Position numbers and translations under genes: made by a program. From NCBI RefSeq assembly GCF_000143535.2, contig NC_037319.1:992001-1056000 (forward strand): a stretch of DNA of 64,000 nt, read 5' to 3'. The notes beneath the pieces were generated by a model that was given only the letters and a program-made list of their open reading frames with translations, did no database searches and had not been told where the DNA came from. Shown in pieces: positions 1 to 12,118 of the stretch. Position 1 is the first letter of the stretch, and every line of letters begins with the position of its first letter. The stretch comes from Botrytis cinerea B05.10. Its lineage: Eukaryota > Ascomycota > Leotiomycetes > Helotiales > Sclerotiniaceae.

Positions 1-54
<54 letters not shown>

Positions 55-60
55 ACACAT
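1..60. repeat. (CA)n microsatellite
   Basis: An essentially perfect AC dinucleotide run opens the window and continues as degenerate ACAC/ACATAC tracts to about position 150. It probably extends beyond the left edge. Confidence 0.97.
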
Positions 61-150
61 ACACACCACCCACCATTCCAGCAAAGATAATAAAAAAAAT
101 AACACACAATACATACATATACACATACACACCCACACACACGCCCACAC

Positions 151-1196
151 ACAAGAAATACCATCAGATTTAATCTATCATGGAGGTATGAAAAAAAGAT
201 TTTATTTTCTCTTATTTTCTTTTAATTTCTTTCTTTCTTTCTTTCTACGCACGTTCTACTCCCTTCTTTCTTTTTTAGCCTCTTCCCTCTTCCCTCTTCC
301 TTGAAAGTGAAGAGTAGTTGTTGGCATTCTTTGCGCTCCCGGGGATGTGGTTCTTATCATGAGTGGTACCGATTTTTGATTTTCCTTCAGGCCACGAATT
401 TCGGTCTCTGCTTCTCGACCTTGAATCGAAAATGTGACGAGTGTTGGCTCCACTAGGTACCCCTTTGCGTTTTCTCTTTTCCTTGTAATGTGTATTGTTT
501 TCTTCTTTCCCTTCTTCTTCTTCTTCTTTTGTTCGCCAATCTGGTGATGTGGTAGTACATATCATATACATATATAAGCAAAGCTGAAGTTCCAACGATA
601 TCGAAGGTGTCGATGTTCAATATTGCTGGCTTTTCTTGTCGCCTCATTTTACCATCCTTTACATCTCTACACACATTGGAGTGAAGGATACATAATTCAA
701 GACTCAAACTCTTCGATCAGTGTCACTCAAAGGATTTACGAGAGTTGTTCTCGTGTTAGAATTCTGTGCATACCCGTTTCTAGATTCCTCTATACAATTT
801 CGAATTTGGAAGACCGAGCACAACTTGACACTTATCCGAGACTTTGGTATGAGTGCCGGTTGTTGATGTTGGACAAACAGACGGGGGACTTTGGCTTGGA
901 GCTTTTGATTTTTACTTTGGCAAGGCTGGTGGGATTCTATGAGGAGCTGGGGTTTGAATGATTGTTATGATCTTATGTCCCTTGGGGTATTGATCTTTTT
1001 CGGCAAACAATATCTCACCACATGCAAGAAGCAAATATTGGATTCCATTCAGCTGATATCACATTATCTTTTCACGACTTCATGTTATCACATCTTTTCT
1101 ATCACCTAATTACTCATTCCTGTAATACTCATTTGCAAAGTTGCACTTTTTACTTGTACGATATTGGTTTTATTGTTTCTTTTTAATATTAATCAG
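151..1196. other. Intergenic, low-complexity rich
   Basis: The stretch holds TTTC tetranucleotide repeats near 226-245, CTT trinucleotide repeats near 508-530 and pyrimidine-rich tracts. Short open frames here (for example 623-961 on plus) have no recognisable domain. The part just before 1197 is the presumed promoter and 5' UTR of the following GTPase gene. Confidence 0.6.
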
Positions 1197-2503
1197 ATGT
1201 CTACCTCTCCTACTTCTGTTTTGCAAATTGGGCGTAGACGTACCAAGGAGAATCAAGCCTATAATGGTCCTCCTAGAATGGGTCCCGTTCGACATATTAG
1301 TCCAGCATCACTAAATCTTGAATTTCTTCATGAACAGAATCGTGCCGCTCTCCAAAAGAAGGATGCTACCAAGGTAGTTGATCCAGCACCTGGTGTTGCC
1401 GCAAAAGGCAAACCTAGATTATTATTGATGGGTCAAAGAAGGTGAGTTGCAATATTAGAAATATCGAAATTGAGGACATTGTATACTAATCTTCTTCAGA
1501 TCTGGAAAGTCTTCGATATCTAGCGTTGTATTCCATAAGATGCCTCCAAATGAAACCCTTTTTCTCGAATCTACCGCAAGAATTCAGAAAGATTCTATGC
1601 AGTAAGCCAAATACTTTTCTGTTATGATGCTGCCTGCTAATGTGCTCAAGTTCCTTTATGGATTTCCAGGTTTGGGATTTTCCAGGTCAAATCGATTTCC
1701 AAGATGCTCAATTCGATGTTGATGCTATCTTTGGTGAAATTGGTGCTTTAATTTGGGTTATTGATGCTCAAGATGACTACCTAGAAGCCATTGCTCGTCT
1801 CAACAGTACCATTTACAACCTTCATCAATCTTTCCCAAACATTAACATTGAAGTGTTCATTCATAAAGTAGATGGTTTATCGGATGATTACATGCTCGAT
1901 ATTCAACGCGACATTATGCAACGAATTCAAGATGAACTCTCGGATCAAGGAATGGAAAATGCACCAGTCAACTTTCATCTCACATCTATTTACAATCATT
2001 CTATCTTCGAAGCGTTTAGCAAAGTCATTCAAAAATTGATTCCTCATCTTGCTACTCTGGAAGCTCTTCTCAATGATCTTTGTCGCAATTGTCGTTTCGA
2101 AAAAGCATACCTCTTCGATGTTCTCTCTAAGATCTATATCGCAACCGATTCTTCTCCAGTTGATATGCCTTCCTATGAAATTTGCAGCGATTATATCGAT
2201 GTCATCGTCGATGTATCCGAGATATATGGATATCAGCGGTCCCCTGAATATATTTCGAAATTAGAAGGACCGCCATGGAATAAGAAATTGGAAGATCAAA
2301 TAGCATGTAAGGATGCGGAAAGTGTGATTGTACTTACGGCGGATAAGAGACCAATTATGTTGAGAGAGGTTAATAAGTATTTGGCTTTGGTGGCGATTAT
2401 GAAGGAGGGTAGTTATGAGAAGATGCCGTTGGTTACGATGAATGTGGAGACGGTGGTGGATGGGTTGACGAAGGTTTTTGAGATTACGAGGCAGAAGAAG
2501 TGA
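1197..2503 (+). CDS. GTR2: Rag GTPase Gtr2 (RagC/D type)
   Basis: Subunit of the Gtr1-Gtr2 heterodimer, which with EGO/Ragulator signals amino-acid sufficiency to TORC1 at the vacuole membrane. Model: join(1197..1441, 1500..1601, 1651..2503), 399 aa. The first intron splits the G1/P-loop region, which reads GQRRSGKSS once joined. Exon 2 carries [16 protein letters not shown], typical of RagC/Gtr2. Choosing the acceptor at 1650 gives [13 protein letters not shown], which restores the G3 DxxGQ-like motif; the nearer acceptor at 1669 breaks the frame. HKVDGLSDD is the G4-like NKxD substitute of this subfamily. The C-terminal roadblock fold follows. The N-terminal ~75 residues are basic and low-complexity, making it longer than the yeast protein. 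Family assignment is from sequence; the role is established family knowledge. Confidence 0.93.
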
Positions 2504-3082
2504 GGGGTGGGGCTTAGAGTTTAGGGAGAAGTTTGGAAGGGGGGGAGTAAAATCTTATGGAATTGTGGGTTGAGCCATTGAGATTGAGATTGGGATTATA
2601 GCACCTTGCTTTCTTTTGCTCAGAGACAAGTATTTGTCATTTTGTGATGGAGAGAGAAGAATAGGGAGGAATAGGGAGGAATAGGGAGAAATAGGGAGGG
2701 GATAGCAAGTGAAGCTTCAAAATACATGTGTACGTATATGTGAGATGATCTTACTAATTATTGTCAAGACTGGATAGGAAGTATAAATAACTGCAATGCA
2801 ATAAAACACAATAGATAGCGCAAGCTATGAAATGAAATATTAAGACGCTGGGGTATGATTCGATTGTGATTTTGGAATTGGAGTTGGTGATTGATTGAGT
2901 TTGTGGAGATGGAGATTTGTGAGGATATGGTTGTGTTGGATACTGGGTTGGTAGGTAGGTGGGTAAGTACTTTTTTCTTTCTTTTGATTCTGTCATATCA
3001 CAACTTCAGATGTTCATGATTTATTCTATATTGCTGGGTGTCAAGAATGTATCTGCAGAATCATCGTGTTGGTTTATTCGAA
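2504..3082. other. Intergenic, 3' flank of GTR2
   Basis: G-rich 3' flank with the minisatellite, then AT-rich sequence. No convincing gene on either strand. Confidence 0.5.
2661..2700 (+). repeat. 10-bp minisatellite, four units
   Basis: Four near-identical tandem copies of ATAGGGAGGA lie in the 3' flank of the Gtr2 gene. Confidence 0.85.
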
Positions 3083-3289
3083 ATGGCACTCTCTACTTTA
3101 TGCGATACGCGAAGAAAGCAGAGAAATTCAATTCCATTGCATCGAATTCTAGATATTCGAAGAGTCCCAAGTACAAATCTATTGTATTATAATGGATTGT
3201 ATAAAGTTCCCTGGGAGGTGCGAGCCATCATCTTTTTCTGTCTTCTTTGCGGTTCTTGGTATGTATGGAAAATCGCCAAACTTTTTTAA
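3083..3289 (+). CDS. Possible small single-pass membrane protein
   Basis: An uninterrupted 68-codon frame starting MALSTLCDTRRKQRN. It has a basic N-terminal half and a hydrophobic stretch of about 17 residues (AIIFFCLLCGSWYVWKI) ending three residues before a short basic tail. The pattern fits a tail-anchored mini-protein. I do not recognise a family. It could equally be a chance frame in the GTR2 downstream region; the membrane segment and the preceding segment VPWEVRA are the only support. Confidence 0.35.
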   Translation: MALSTLCDTRRKQRNSIPLHRILDIRRVPSTNLLYYNGLYKVPWEVRAIIFFCLLCGSWYVWKIAKLF

Positions 3290-3941
3290 AGCTTCGAGGG
3301 GGGTAGAAGATCCTCAAGATGCAGACTAGAAATGAGGATGCAGATGAAAAATAGCTCGAAGAAATTACATCTCCAAGGAGCAGAGAACTCGTGCTATTGA
3401 AATGGAAAGTAAAAAAAAAATCTCTATTGAAATACTCGTGTTCGGATTACCAGATGGAAAATATGTATTCAGCATCTCTGTAGCTATGAACTTCAACTCA
3501 CACACAAGGTGCCAGCCAGCTGGTTGAAGATTGAGTACGTTTTCTTTTCAATGACTTTCTTTTAGTTTTTCATGAGAAATAAATTATTTGATAATCTACT
3601 CGAATGCTAGATAGCTTTACGGCAACGACATCCGTATCCTGACAAAGGAAACAGGATCAAATAAGTTACCGGTTATCTATTCGTATTGCATCCTTTCGGC
3701 TTTGGCAATGGAGTCTTTGTAATGGCAGATTATGACTCCTAGCCCAGGCCCAGCCCAGGGTATCGTGAACGACAATGAAATTTTCCTGCTGAACGCCCGC
3801 ACACATATGCACATGACTCGTGAAATCCCCCAGACACATCTCCAAAGTCCATGCGATACTCCGAAATCATCTCTCTGTTATCTTTCCCGTCCCAGAGGCA
3901 AATAATTCCCATACCCGATATCTTCCCCCCCCCCTTCCTAA
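3290..3941. other. Intergenic
   Basis: No gene seen. It lies downstream of the small frame and downstream of the minus-strand gene ending at 3942, and contains a C8 run near 3927. Confidence 0.5.
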
Positions 3942-5662
3942 TCAACGAATAATTTCCGACCTCGCCTTCCCCGGCTCAAACACCAAATCCTCCAACAAAA
4001 CCGTCTCCCCACTCCCTCCACTTTCTGCATACACCCTATCCCTCGCCAAGCGATGATTCCCCTCGCTCTCATCCAGATCCACATCTTCGCCCCTCTCCAT
4101 CCCGGCATCGCTATCCGCACAATTCCAATCACTCGGAAGCGCAGAATGATATTTGTTTCCGCAACGTCGATCGTACTTGACACCCGGCGCGCGCCGCTCC
4201 ACCGTCGGATGCGTCTCTTCTCTCTCCGGACAGGAGAATTCGAGTCCGTCGGCGAAATTCGCGTCTTGGAAATCCGATTCGATGTCTACGTGTGCGGGGT
4301 TTGAAACGTACTGCAGATCGCCCTCCGAACCGCGCTGCGAGGGGCTCCCGTGCATTTCTTGCTTTTGGGCCCATTGGCGTGTGGCTATCAAAGTCTCCTT
4401 GGGGTTGATGGGACATTCGAAGCCTTGATCGTAGAGCCATTTGGTGAGATGGTTTTCTTCCCTTGGCCCCCGGTAGATGAGCAGACCTCTTTCCAATTCC
4501 TCCTCGCAGCGCTTCTTCATGGAAAGCAAAGTATCCATAGAAACCGGTCGCCACATTCCCCAATTCTCATCGAAATGTTTCTCGTCCATTACGATGGGTA
4601 ACTCGGCTCCACTGCCCTGTTGGTAAACCTCCTGGCGTAGATTGTGCGGAGCCGCCCCCGGAAGCAGCAACGTAAAGGGCGAGACGCAACACCTTGGGCG
4701 CATGCCATACATAAACGAATGACCATGTCGAAGTTGCCAGGTTCTTCCTACTTTATAAGACATGATATCGCGTTGGCACATGGCTGCGACTTCCCCGAGG
4801 CTGACTTCGATTCTCGCAGGTGCTTTTCCGTGGTTTCCCCATTTCAATACTCGACCTTTGTCTTTGCCGCGGTGTTTCCATACCCATGATGCTTTGTGTC
4901 CGGTTGATGGCGATTCAAGGTATCCAGGTGTACCAAATACAGTATCAAATTGACCGATGGTCCATTCAACAGCGTGTCTGTATTTTTCAATGGTGTAGAC
5001 TGCCCATGTGAATTTGAGTGTTAGAAGAGCGGGACAGGAATCGGCTGGCCCGATGAGATCGCAGATTAGAGCGAGCCATTGGGTACGACAGCCGCCGTTG
5101 ATTGCGGATTCAATGTGGAGATGTGTGATATTTTGCGCCATGCGGATGATTAGGGCAGTGCGGTCGAAGGTTGGGGAGGTGGAGCGAAGACTATGGGTTT
5201 GTTAGTTTGTGCTGCCAAACTGTGTATACCGAAACTAACGAAGATGAAGTGCAGAAGAGGACGAAATTGAACCTACCCATTAATAGGACCAGAAGTCGAA
5301 GTAGAAAGTGGAACTTCAACATGTACTCTCTGAAAAGTCGACGCCAACGATACAACACTCGTATCCATAAATCTGACACCATCATGTTGAACAAAATATT
5401 GGTTCAGCCAGTGATTTTTATAACTCAAGGAAAATGTGTTGTTTTTGTAAAAGATGGGTAGCGCTTCTTGATAAAGTCCAACATCTGCGCGTAATGCGGC
5501 TAGGAATTTTCGAGCCGCTGGTCGACTATCATGTTCTTCCCATGTACCTTGAAGTAGGAGACGATAGATCATATTTCGAACCTCGACTGGAAAGGTGCGA
5601 AGAGATGTGACAGATGTTGTTTCTTTACAGAAAGCCATATTTGTTGTTGTAGAGAGTGCCAT
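3942..5662 (-). CDS. F-box/2EXR-like protein of unknown function
   Basis: Model: complement(join(3942..5190, 5277..5662)), 544 aa. The 86-base intron has donor GTAGGT and acceptor TAG, and joining preserves frame (PING then LRSTSPTFDRTALIIRMAQN). The start at 5662 (MALSTTTNM) is preferred because the upstream 52 codons look like UTR. Residues ~18-30 read LRTFPVEVRNMIYRLLL, the hydrophobic L/FP-x-E-[IV]-R-x-x-I-[YW] start of fungal F-box-like and 2EXR proteins. The following segment discusses 'young-frame' features typical of these proteins: an ALPIFYKNNTFSL block and an FMDTS...FQRVHVE block. The C-terminal half is charged and acidic with no known domain. It may act as a substrate adaptor, but no Skp1-binding evidence is visible. 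Coding sequence is noticeably more GC-rich than the flanks. Confidence 0.75.
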
Positions 5663-6023
5663 GACTAAAATGGTATGCTTGATGCAAAATGGAAATCTTT
5701 TATGGCTTATGTATTGTTTATTTCGAGGGCAGAAACAAAGTTCATCAATGGGTACGGTTGGGAAGGGAAGAGGCAGTAGGACCCGTTCATTAGCCGAGAC
5801 AGTGATGAAATTGTTCAAATCGAAACTGATAGAAGATTTTCCAAGAAGTGAATGAGAGAGAGAGAATCAAGTTTATGTTGAGACGATGACAGTTGAGGTG
5901 ATAGTGAAATATGTAGTATTAAAGAGGCTTGAATAGCCGTATGACGGGTGGTAGTCAGAAGAGAATACAATCAACTCAGATTGTGTCTATATATATGTTC
6001 GTCCATTACTCTCCCCTGAGACA
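5663..6023. other. Intergenic promoter region
   Basis: About 360 bases between two minus-strand genes: promoter and 5' UTR of the gene ending at 3942, and 3' UTR of PBN1. Nothing else seen. Confidence 0.5.
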
Positions 6024-7611
6024 TCATTGTGCTTTCTTGATATCCACAACCTTTCCTTTTGACACTTTATTAGACCCTTGCCCTCTCCAAACCCCCCATA
6101 AACACCATACAATCCATAAAAATCCCAATGAAACCACGCTAGCAGTTCCAATCTCTACCCAACTACTCTTATTCAAATCTAATACTGGGACATTAACTGT
6201 ATTCATCAATCTACCGTCAGGTACAGCTACTGGCGAGACATGATAGAACATAGTTTGTGGCCCGAATAGACCATCATAACCTAGATTGACCCTATCAAAA
6301 GGGTTACCCGAAAACTTGCTACCCTCATCTGCTGTACATGCCCAGAAGACTATAGGATGAGGAGTCTCTATAGATGTATATCCATTTGTGTTGTTGGTAG
6401 GAGATAGATATCGCAAATGAAGAGGGATTTCTGCCGTGAAAGATTGGGTAGACTCGGGCGGTGCGAGTTCAAGTAAAAGAGTAGAACCCCAAATGTTCAT
6501 TGCATAGTCTGGAGCTTCAAGATCGACTGGAGATGTAACATGGCGAAGAGCCTTTAGGTTCTTGGATGCAAGGAAGAGAGGATCAGATAACTGATATTTA
6601 TCGGGAAAGACAGTACGAGGTAAAGTTAGATGTGTGTGTAATGAACATTCCCGGTCTGAAACAGGTGGTTCGTTGGAGCTGAGCATGAGTTGTAAAGTAG
6701 GATGAAGACCAGAGGGTTCCATGAAGGAAGAAGTGAAGAATGTATCTGTAGTATGGTGTCTAGCTGGGAAAGCGAATAATGTAGGAGACGGTTTTGAATC
6801 TTCGCCGACCACAGTTAAGAAACCAGCCATTGAGAGCTCTTCAGGCTGTAAAGGTGTTTCGACTGAAAGTATACCGACCTCCAAACGATGATTTGATACT
6901 GTGTTTGTGACCTCAAGATCCCAGGTTTGAGGTTCCCAAAATGCAACTATGTTCAACGCATGAGATATTGTGTCAAAATCTATGTCAACGTAAGATGCAT
7001 AATCAAGACGACCGGCTCTTGAACGACACTCTTTATCTGATTTACCGCAAACATTTTGCTGTATATATTGAACAAGTGCTTTGAGATCTTCAAGAGGTTG
7101 ATAATATTGCGTTGCGGCATTTGAAGCAAAGCGTTCCACAGATAGTTTGGTAAAAGACTCCTATAATCATTTAGATAATATCTCATGTTCATTGGCAAAG
7201 TAGAGCTTACTTCAGGGGATACACAATCAACGTTCCCAAATACTCTTTTCAAAGCAGGACATAACAGATCACTACACAATTTTAGCACATGTGATGGATG
7301 GCCAATGTAAATACATACGGGCTTTTGCTATTTCGCTGCGGACTGTAAAACACGTGAAGACCTGGAGAAAGCCTTGACAACAGAGGTGAAGCAGTGTCAT
7401 ATTGATTTGGACTGACCCATCGAATATGAAGTTCATGAGATGCTTTTAATACCTCGTATATCTCTTCTGGAAGCTCGCTAAAGCTAAAGGTAACTCGATC
7501 TTCTCTCGCAGCTTTTACCCGTCCTGCTGTGATAGAGTCTTGAGAAACTTTGATATTTTGGGGGTCAACTGCATCTTGAGGATGTTGAAGGAAAGTTATT
7601 CTTTGACGCAT
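6024..7611 (-). CDS. PBN1: GPI mannosyltransferase I stabiliser Pbn1 (PIG-X)
   Basis: ER membrane protein that, with Gpi14/PIG-M, forms GPI-mannosyltransferase I, adding the first mannose to the GPI precursor; in yeast it is also needed for ER proteolytic processing of protease B. Model: complement(join(6024..7160, 7211..7271, 7319..7611)), 496 aa. Introns are 47 and 50 bases with GTATGT and GTAAGC donors, and joins are in frame (SKSP|DLLCPALKR and VSPE|ESFTKLS). The N-terminal block SHELHIRWVSP and the C-terminal PIG-X block (VNLGYDGLFGP, then QTMFYHVSP) are family hallmarks. A hydrophobic segment at ~450-470 (ASVVSLGFLWIVWCLWGVW) is the single C-terminal membrane anchor, followed by a basic lysine-rich cytosolic tail. 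No N-terminal signal peptide is evident, as in yeast Pbn1. Confidence 0.92.
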
Positions 7612-7995
7612 GATGATTGTTGGAGTTTGTGAGTGTTTTCTGGTACTTGAAGTGAGATCTAATAAATGTTGAGTTTATATACTCGGATTAGGTCTCATAT
7701 ATGTTGAGTTGGCAAGTGCATTCATTCATGTGATTCAATGTGTTTCGGCAGTATGGGACCCTTGCTAGGCGGTGAGATATCTTAGCGCAAGGCTGATTGA
7801 TATCATAACTTCCGCCACCAAAGGAAAATACCTAGGTAACTGGTTTATTACACTCGCCTTGAATGAATATCTATGTTGATGATCTGTCCTTTCGAACGAG
7901 GATTCACTTAATTTGGCATCGCTAGATACTGTGCCTCTTTATTTAAATGCCATGAGAAACTACTTTCAAAAACAACCAAGATCATTACAGCAAAG
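7612..7995. promoter_or_regulatory. Divergent intergenic region, PBN1 / SARAF
   Basis: 384 bases between the start codons of two divergently transcribed genes, both of which act at the ER. A shared promoter is likely from geometry. No specific element was identified. Confidence 0.5.
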
Positions 7996-8910
7996 ATGCT
8001 CTTTTTACCATTTCTTTACCCGGCTCTGCTCACCATCTTCACATTTACCCCTCTCACGACGGCTGCCTCCAAACCCAAGAATGCCATCTTACTATCAAAA
8101 GTAAAATCTCTTACTCTACGCGACAATGCCCAAACCTCTCACCGACGAGTTTCAGCTGTTCCGCAGCTATCATGTAGCGGCCCTGGATGTCGACATTACA
8201 AAGTTGACGTAATGCGTTGTACCAACCAAGGATCTGATTATTCTTCCGAAGATATTCAATGGTCCTGCACTGCGAATCTTCCCGAAGAATTTAAGCTAGG
8301 AAGTACGGATGTTATATGTGAGGGATATGATAGCAAGGATGATGAATATGTGTTGAAGGGAAGTTGTGCTGTGGAATACAGGTTATTATTGACAGAGGAG
8401 GGCGAAGCAAAGTATGGAAAGAACATTTGGGACGATGGAAGTGGAGATAGCTCTGTAGAGAAGGGGATGGGCATACTATTCTGGTTGATATTCGTGGGAG
8501 TTTTGGGATGGATTCTTTACTCGATGGTTCAAAATTGGAGACAAGGTCCCGCTAATGGTCAAGCGGGAAGAGTCGGGGGAGGAGGTTTTGGAGGATGGGG
8601 AGGAGGAGGAGGAGGACCAGGCGATGACGACCCCCCACCACCTTATCCAGGAACTGGGAAACGATCTACAAGAAACTATGGTGCTACTGAACAAGCATGG
8701 AGACCTGGATTTTGGTCTGGTGCGGCGGCAGGTGCTGCTGGCGGTTATTTTGCAGGAAACAGAGCGAATAGACAAAATCAAGGTAGCAGCTGGGGTGGCG
8801 GAGGTGGAAGTAGCTGGGGTGGAGGTTCTGGATCTGGAAGCTCAAGCGCAAGCTCTCCCTCTACCAATACTCGGTCAAATACTGGATTCGGCTCTACATC
8901 GAGAAGATAG
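7996..8910 (+). CDS. SARAF-like store-operated calcium entry regulator
   Basis: Intronless, 304 aa, type I ER membrane protein resembling SARAF/TMEM66. In animals SARAF slows store-operated Ca2+ entry by acting on STIM; the fungal role is not established. Visible parts: signal peptide 1-24 (MLFLPFLYPALLTIFTF...), a luminal domain ~55-135 with six cysteines (SCSGPGC, MRCTNQG, WSCTANL, ICEGY, GSCAVEY) as in the family, and a membrane segment at ~157-177 (GMGILFWLIFVGVLGWILYS). A cytosolic tail follows, rich in glycine, proline and serine, with a DDDPPPPY motif that could bind WW or SH3 domains, and GAAAGAAGGY. Fungal members share this layout. It is divergently paired with PBN1. Confidence 0.9.
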   Translation: MLFLPFLYPALLTIFTFTPLTTAASKPKNAILLSKVKSLTLRDNAQTSHRRVSAVPQLSCSGPGCRHYKVDVMRCTNQGSDYSSEDIQWSCTANLPEEFKLGSTDVICEGYDSKDDEYVLKGSCAVEYRLLLTEEGEAKYGKNIWDDGSGDSSVEKGMGILFWLIFVGVLGWILYSMVQNWRQGPANGQAGRVGGGGFGGWGGGGGGPGDDDPPPPYPGTGKRSTRNYGATEQAWRPGFWSGAAAGAAGGYFAGNRANRQNQGSSWGGGGGSSWGGGSGSGSSSASSPSTNTRSNTGFGSTSRR

Positions 8911-9497
8911 TTGTCCTAGCAATCTGGACTAGGCACCTCGCCTCTAATCGTCCTACTTCCCAACGGAAGGAAATAATTGAAGAACAATTTGATGAAGCTA
9001 TCCAAGTTTCAACTCTTCGGAAAGCACCATGATTACTCTTGACTCCAGTCTCCCACCATTCATTTCATTCCGACTGCGCTAGACATAATGCAAACTGATT
9101 GACTGCAATGACAACTCATATTGAAAACATAGTTATTTCTTTCTATTAGAGCTATTTGATCTGCCAATTCTGCAGCTTTCCCACTGCATCAATAACCAAG
9201 GGAAAGAGCACACACCCTGCCCTGGTCAATCGATTTGCTATCTTAAAATACAAAGTCCATCGCTGTTTGCTTCTATTTCAGAATTTTCCTGATTGAAACT
9301 AGAAAAATGGATTTCATCACAAGTAATGTGAGGGCGAAAAAATGGTATACATGGGGACAAATTCCTCTTTACTCAAGCAAAAGCCAGTCCTCGCTCAAAT
9401 GTGCAGTGCGGCACTTTGGCACGCGTACTGAAACAAAAATCATACAACTTCCCAATAACCTAAATTAAACCCTCGTCTTGAATTCAACACCACCATA
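8911..9497. other. Convergent intergenic region
   Basis: 3' UTRs of the SARAF-like gene and of BRE1 face each other across about 590 bases. No additional gene seen. Confidence 0.5.
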
Positions 9498-12118
9498 TTA
9501 CATATGAGCGGTCATGACATCCAATTTGTCGAAAGGTTTAGCGCAATTGGGACACTTTCTCATACGGTTGGAAATCCGATCATCCACGCATGAATTGCAG
9601 AAGAGATGCCCACATGTCTTTAAAACAGTGTTTTTGAAGTTTGCTCGACAAACGGTACATAATGCAAGAGTCTATATTGTGTCAGCAATAGATCATAGTA
9701 AACAAAGATGATGAAAACCTACTCTGAGCATTTCCTCCTCGCCAGATTGATTACTCAAGCTCTTTTGTTTCCATGTATCTCGATCTTTTTGGATCTGTTC
9801 GCAACGAACCCGAAGTTGTTCATTCTCCAACTCCACAGCGTGAATCTTTTGTTTGGTACCAGAGTTCGCGGAATCCTTGGATTTGAGAAGGTTCGTCAAT
9901 TCTGCTGCTTGGTTCTTTAGGCTTTCACATTTGCTTGTGGCCTCTCTGCTCGATGCCTCCAACTTCTTGTTCTCGGTCATAATAGAGGCGTTGGATTGTC
10001 TCATATCACTTAGTTGTTTCTCCAAATTACTTAACAGAGTTCGATCAGATGTCTCCACATCTTTGAGTTGGGAGATTATCTCGGAACTTTTAGCGTTTTG
10101 ATTCTTCAAAGTTCGGACTTCTGTGAGGCGAATATCCATATCCTTTCGGGCCGCAAAATATTTCTGATCAGCCTTGCTCTTCTCAGCAGCCAAAATCGAA
10201 ACCTTTTCTTCGAGAGCCGTGAAGTCCATGACTTTCTTGCTCGTCAGTGCCTGGACTCGTTTGTACGCGGATTGAAGGGCAGGCAATTCTTTGTTGATCG
10301 AGTCATAACCTTGCTGAAGAAGATCATACTTGACACGCAATTCTTCGAGGTTTAACGAATCTATCTCCGGTCCTGGTGTGGGTTGGCATGATTGCTCGGC
10401 GATTTGTCTCAAACGTTCGACTTCAAGTTCAAGAGATGTAATACGATCATCCTTTGCTCCAACTAATTCTTTCAAATGCTCGACAGCTGCATCATCCTGG
10501 TCCTGTTTAGCCTTTCGCACGCTAAGATCAGCAAGTAACTCATCCCGGGCAGATCGAATCCTCGTCAAATCGGCATCCAAGCGTTGAAGTTGACTTTCTA
10601 GTTCGCCGGCAGTCGTTTCCGCTTCGTTCTCTATTTGTATACGATATGCAGTTCGTTCAGCTTGTAATTTCTCGGCCTCCTCTCGCAGTTGTATATTAGT
10701 GGCTTCGAGGTGATTGATACGTTTGATGACATCTTCATGTTGAATACGAAATTGTTTGAAAAGCTCAGTCCGAGCATAGTCGTCGTCCGAGGGTGCTTGC
10801 TTGATACTGGCCGCAGTAATTTGTTCTGTTAGTGATTTATTCTCTGCAGCCATGGCTTCGAGTTGCTCTTTTTGCTTTTCGACTACGGCTTGTGCCTCTT
10901 TGTATGCTGATTGGTTAGCTTCCTTGTCTTCCGTTATGCCATTCGTCATTTCAGTGTCCACGCCATTTTCGACTTTGGCGCCATTAGCAGTACTATGAAA
11001 CAATGCCTTGGCCTCTTCTTTTCGAACTGTATCACTCCTCAACCTATCTAAACGTTTTTCGGCTTTAACATAACGTAGCGATGCCAATTCGAGAAGCTCA
11101 TTCAGTTCTTCTTTCTCGTTGCGGAGTCTGTCTACTGTGACGAGATATTCTTTCTGAGAAGCCAGCATTTTCGTAACCTTTGCTTGAAGATCTTGCAAGT
11201 CTGCCGAGGGTTTGCCATGAGCGGCTGCAACAGCAGTAAATATTCTATGTAATTTCGATTTTATTTCTCTGCCTTTTGATGCCAATTGATCCGAGAAGGC
11301 TTTGATGCCGTGAAATTGTAAAGAAGTCGAGAAGGATACTATCAAGCGTCAGTCTTAATTCAAACTACATCATGTAAATAACAAACTTTCTGGCTTTTCC
11401 ACATTTGGAATATCATTTTCTGCGAGTAGTGTCACTTCTTCTAATAACTGTTACCCGTAATCAGTTTCGTGTTCCAAATGACTGATAAGGGGCTTATCAT
11501 ACCTGTGTCCACCAAGCATCAATGATTCTCAGATGATCATCATGATCTGTAGACTTCTTTTGTATTGTCTTCAATTGTGATTCCAAAGTTGCCTTCTCTC
11601 GTTTGTACTCGAGCATTTGTCGATAAATCGCATCTTTTTGGTATTTCTATAACGTGACATATCAGCCTGCCATTCCAGCCAGTTTATTCTTTGTTCGAAA
11701 AAGGGAAGGTGTATTGACTACATTGATGCGATGTATTGTGAGAGAGCGGGTATAGGCGTGAAGGTATGCAGGCTATCCATGCTGTTCACAGCAAGCTGCG
11801 CATTAGCAACAGCCACACAGATTTCAAGAGCAATCCCTAGACTCTTGTATGACGTTGATAGATGAGAGAATCCGACGAAATATAAATCAGGAGTGTTTAT
11901 GCGAAAGGAGATATGTCATGAGACTGATTACATACCTCAATGTCTTCAGACCACGGCGCGGTATTTTCAGAATCTGCAGAGGCCTTCCCGGCACCGTTGG
12001 TAGCTTGTCTCTTGGTAGGGGGTGCCAGATCATCGGTGCTCTGGCCAGCTGCCCTCTTCCTATCCTCCATCTTGATGAAGGAAGGGAGAGATGGAGCTGA
12101 TGCGGCGACAGGCGTCAT
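9498..12118 (-). CDS. BRE1: E3 ubiquitin ligase Bre1
   Basis: Nuclear RING E3 that with Rad6 monoubiquitinates histone H2B, a step needed for H3K4/K79 methylation and transcription elongation. Model: complement(join(9498..9671, 9723..11338, 11387..11447, 11503..11646, 11936..12118)), 725 aa. The N-terminus has the Bre1 signature MEDRKRAAG...[10 protein letters not shown], then [24 protein letters not shown], and [14 protein letters not shown] coiled coil of roughly 500 residues follows. The last exon encodes the C3HC4 RING ([19 protein letters not shown]) and ends AHM. The first ATG at 12118 (MTPVAAS) is used; the ATG at 12070 (MEDRKR) is an alternative. The first intron is unusually long (289 bases) for this window. 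It starts 470 bases from BDP1, divergently. Confidence 0.94.

Noticed and set aside
1..150. Telomeric repeat
   Set aside because: The repeat is CA, not TTAGGG/CCCTAA, so this is a microsatellite.
623..961. 112-codon plus-strand frame near the left edge
   Set aside because: No domain, irregular composition and no splice partners; treated as intergenic.
1640..1669. Nearer acceptor at 1669 for the second GTR2 intron
   Set aside because: It puts the frame out of phase, while the acceptor at 1650 is in phase and restores [13 protein letters not shown].
8476..8932. Frames overlapping the SARAF-like gene on both strands
   Set aside because: Shadows of the glycine-rich tail.
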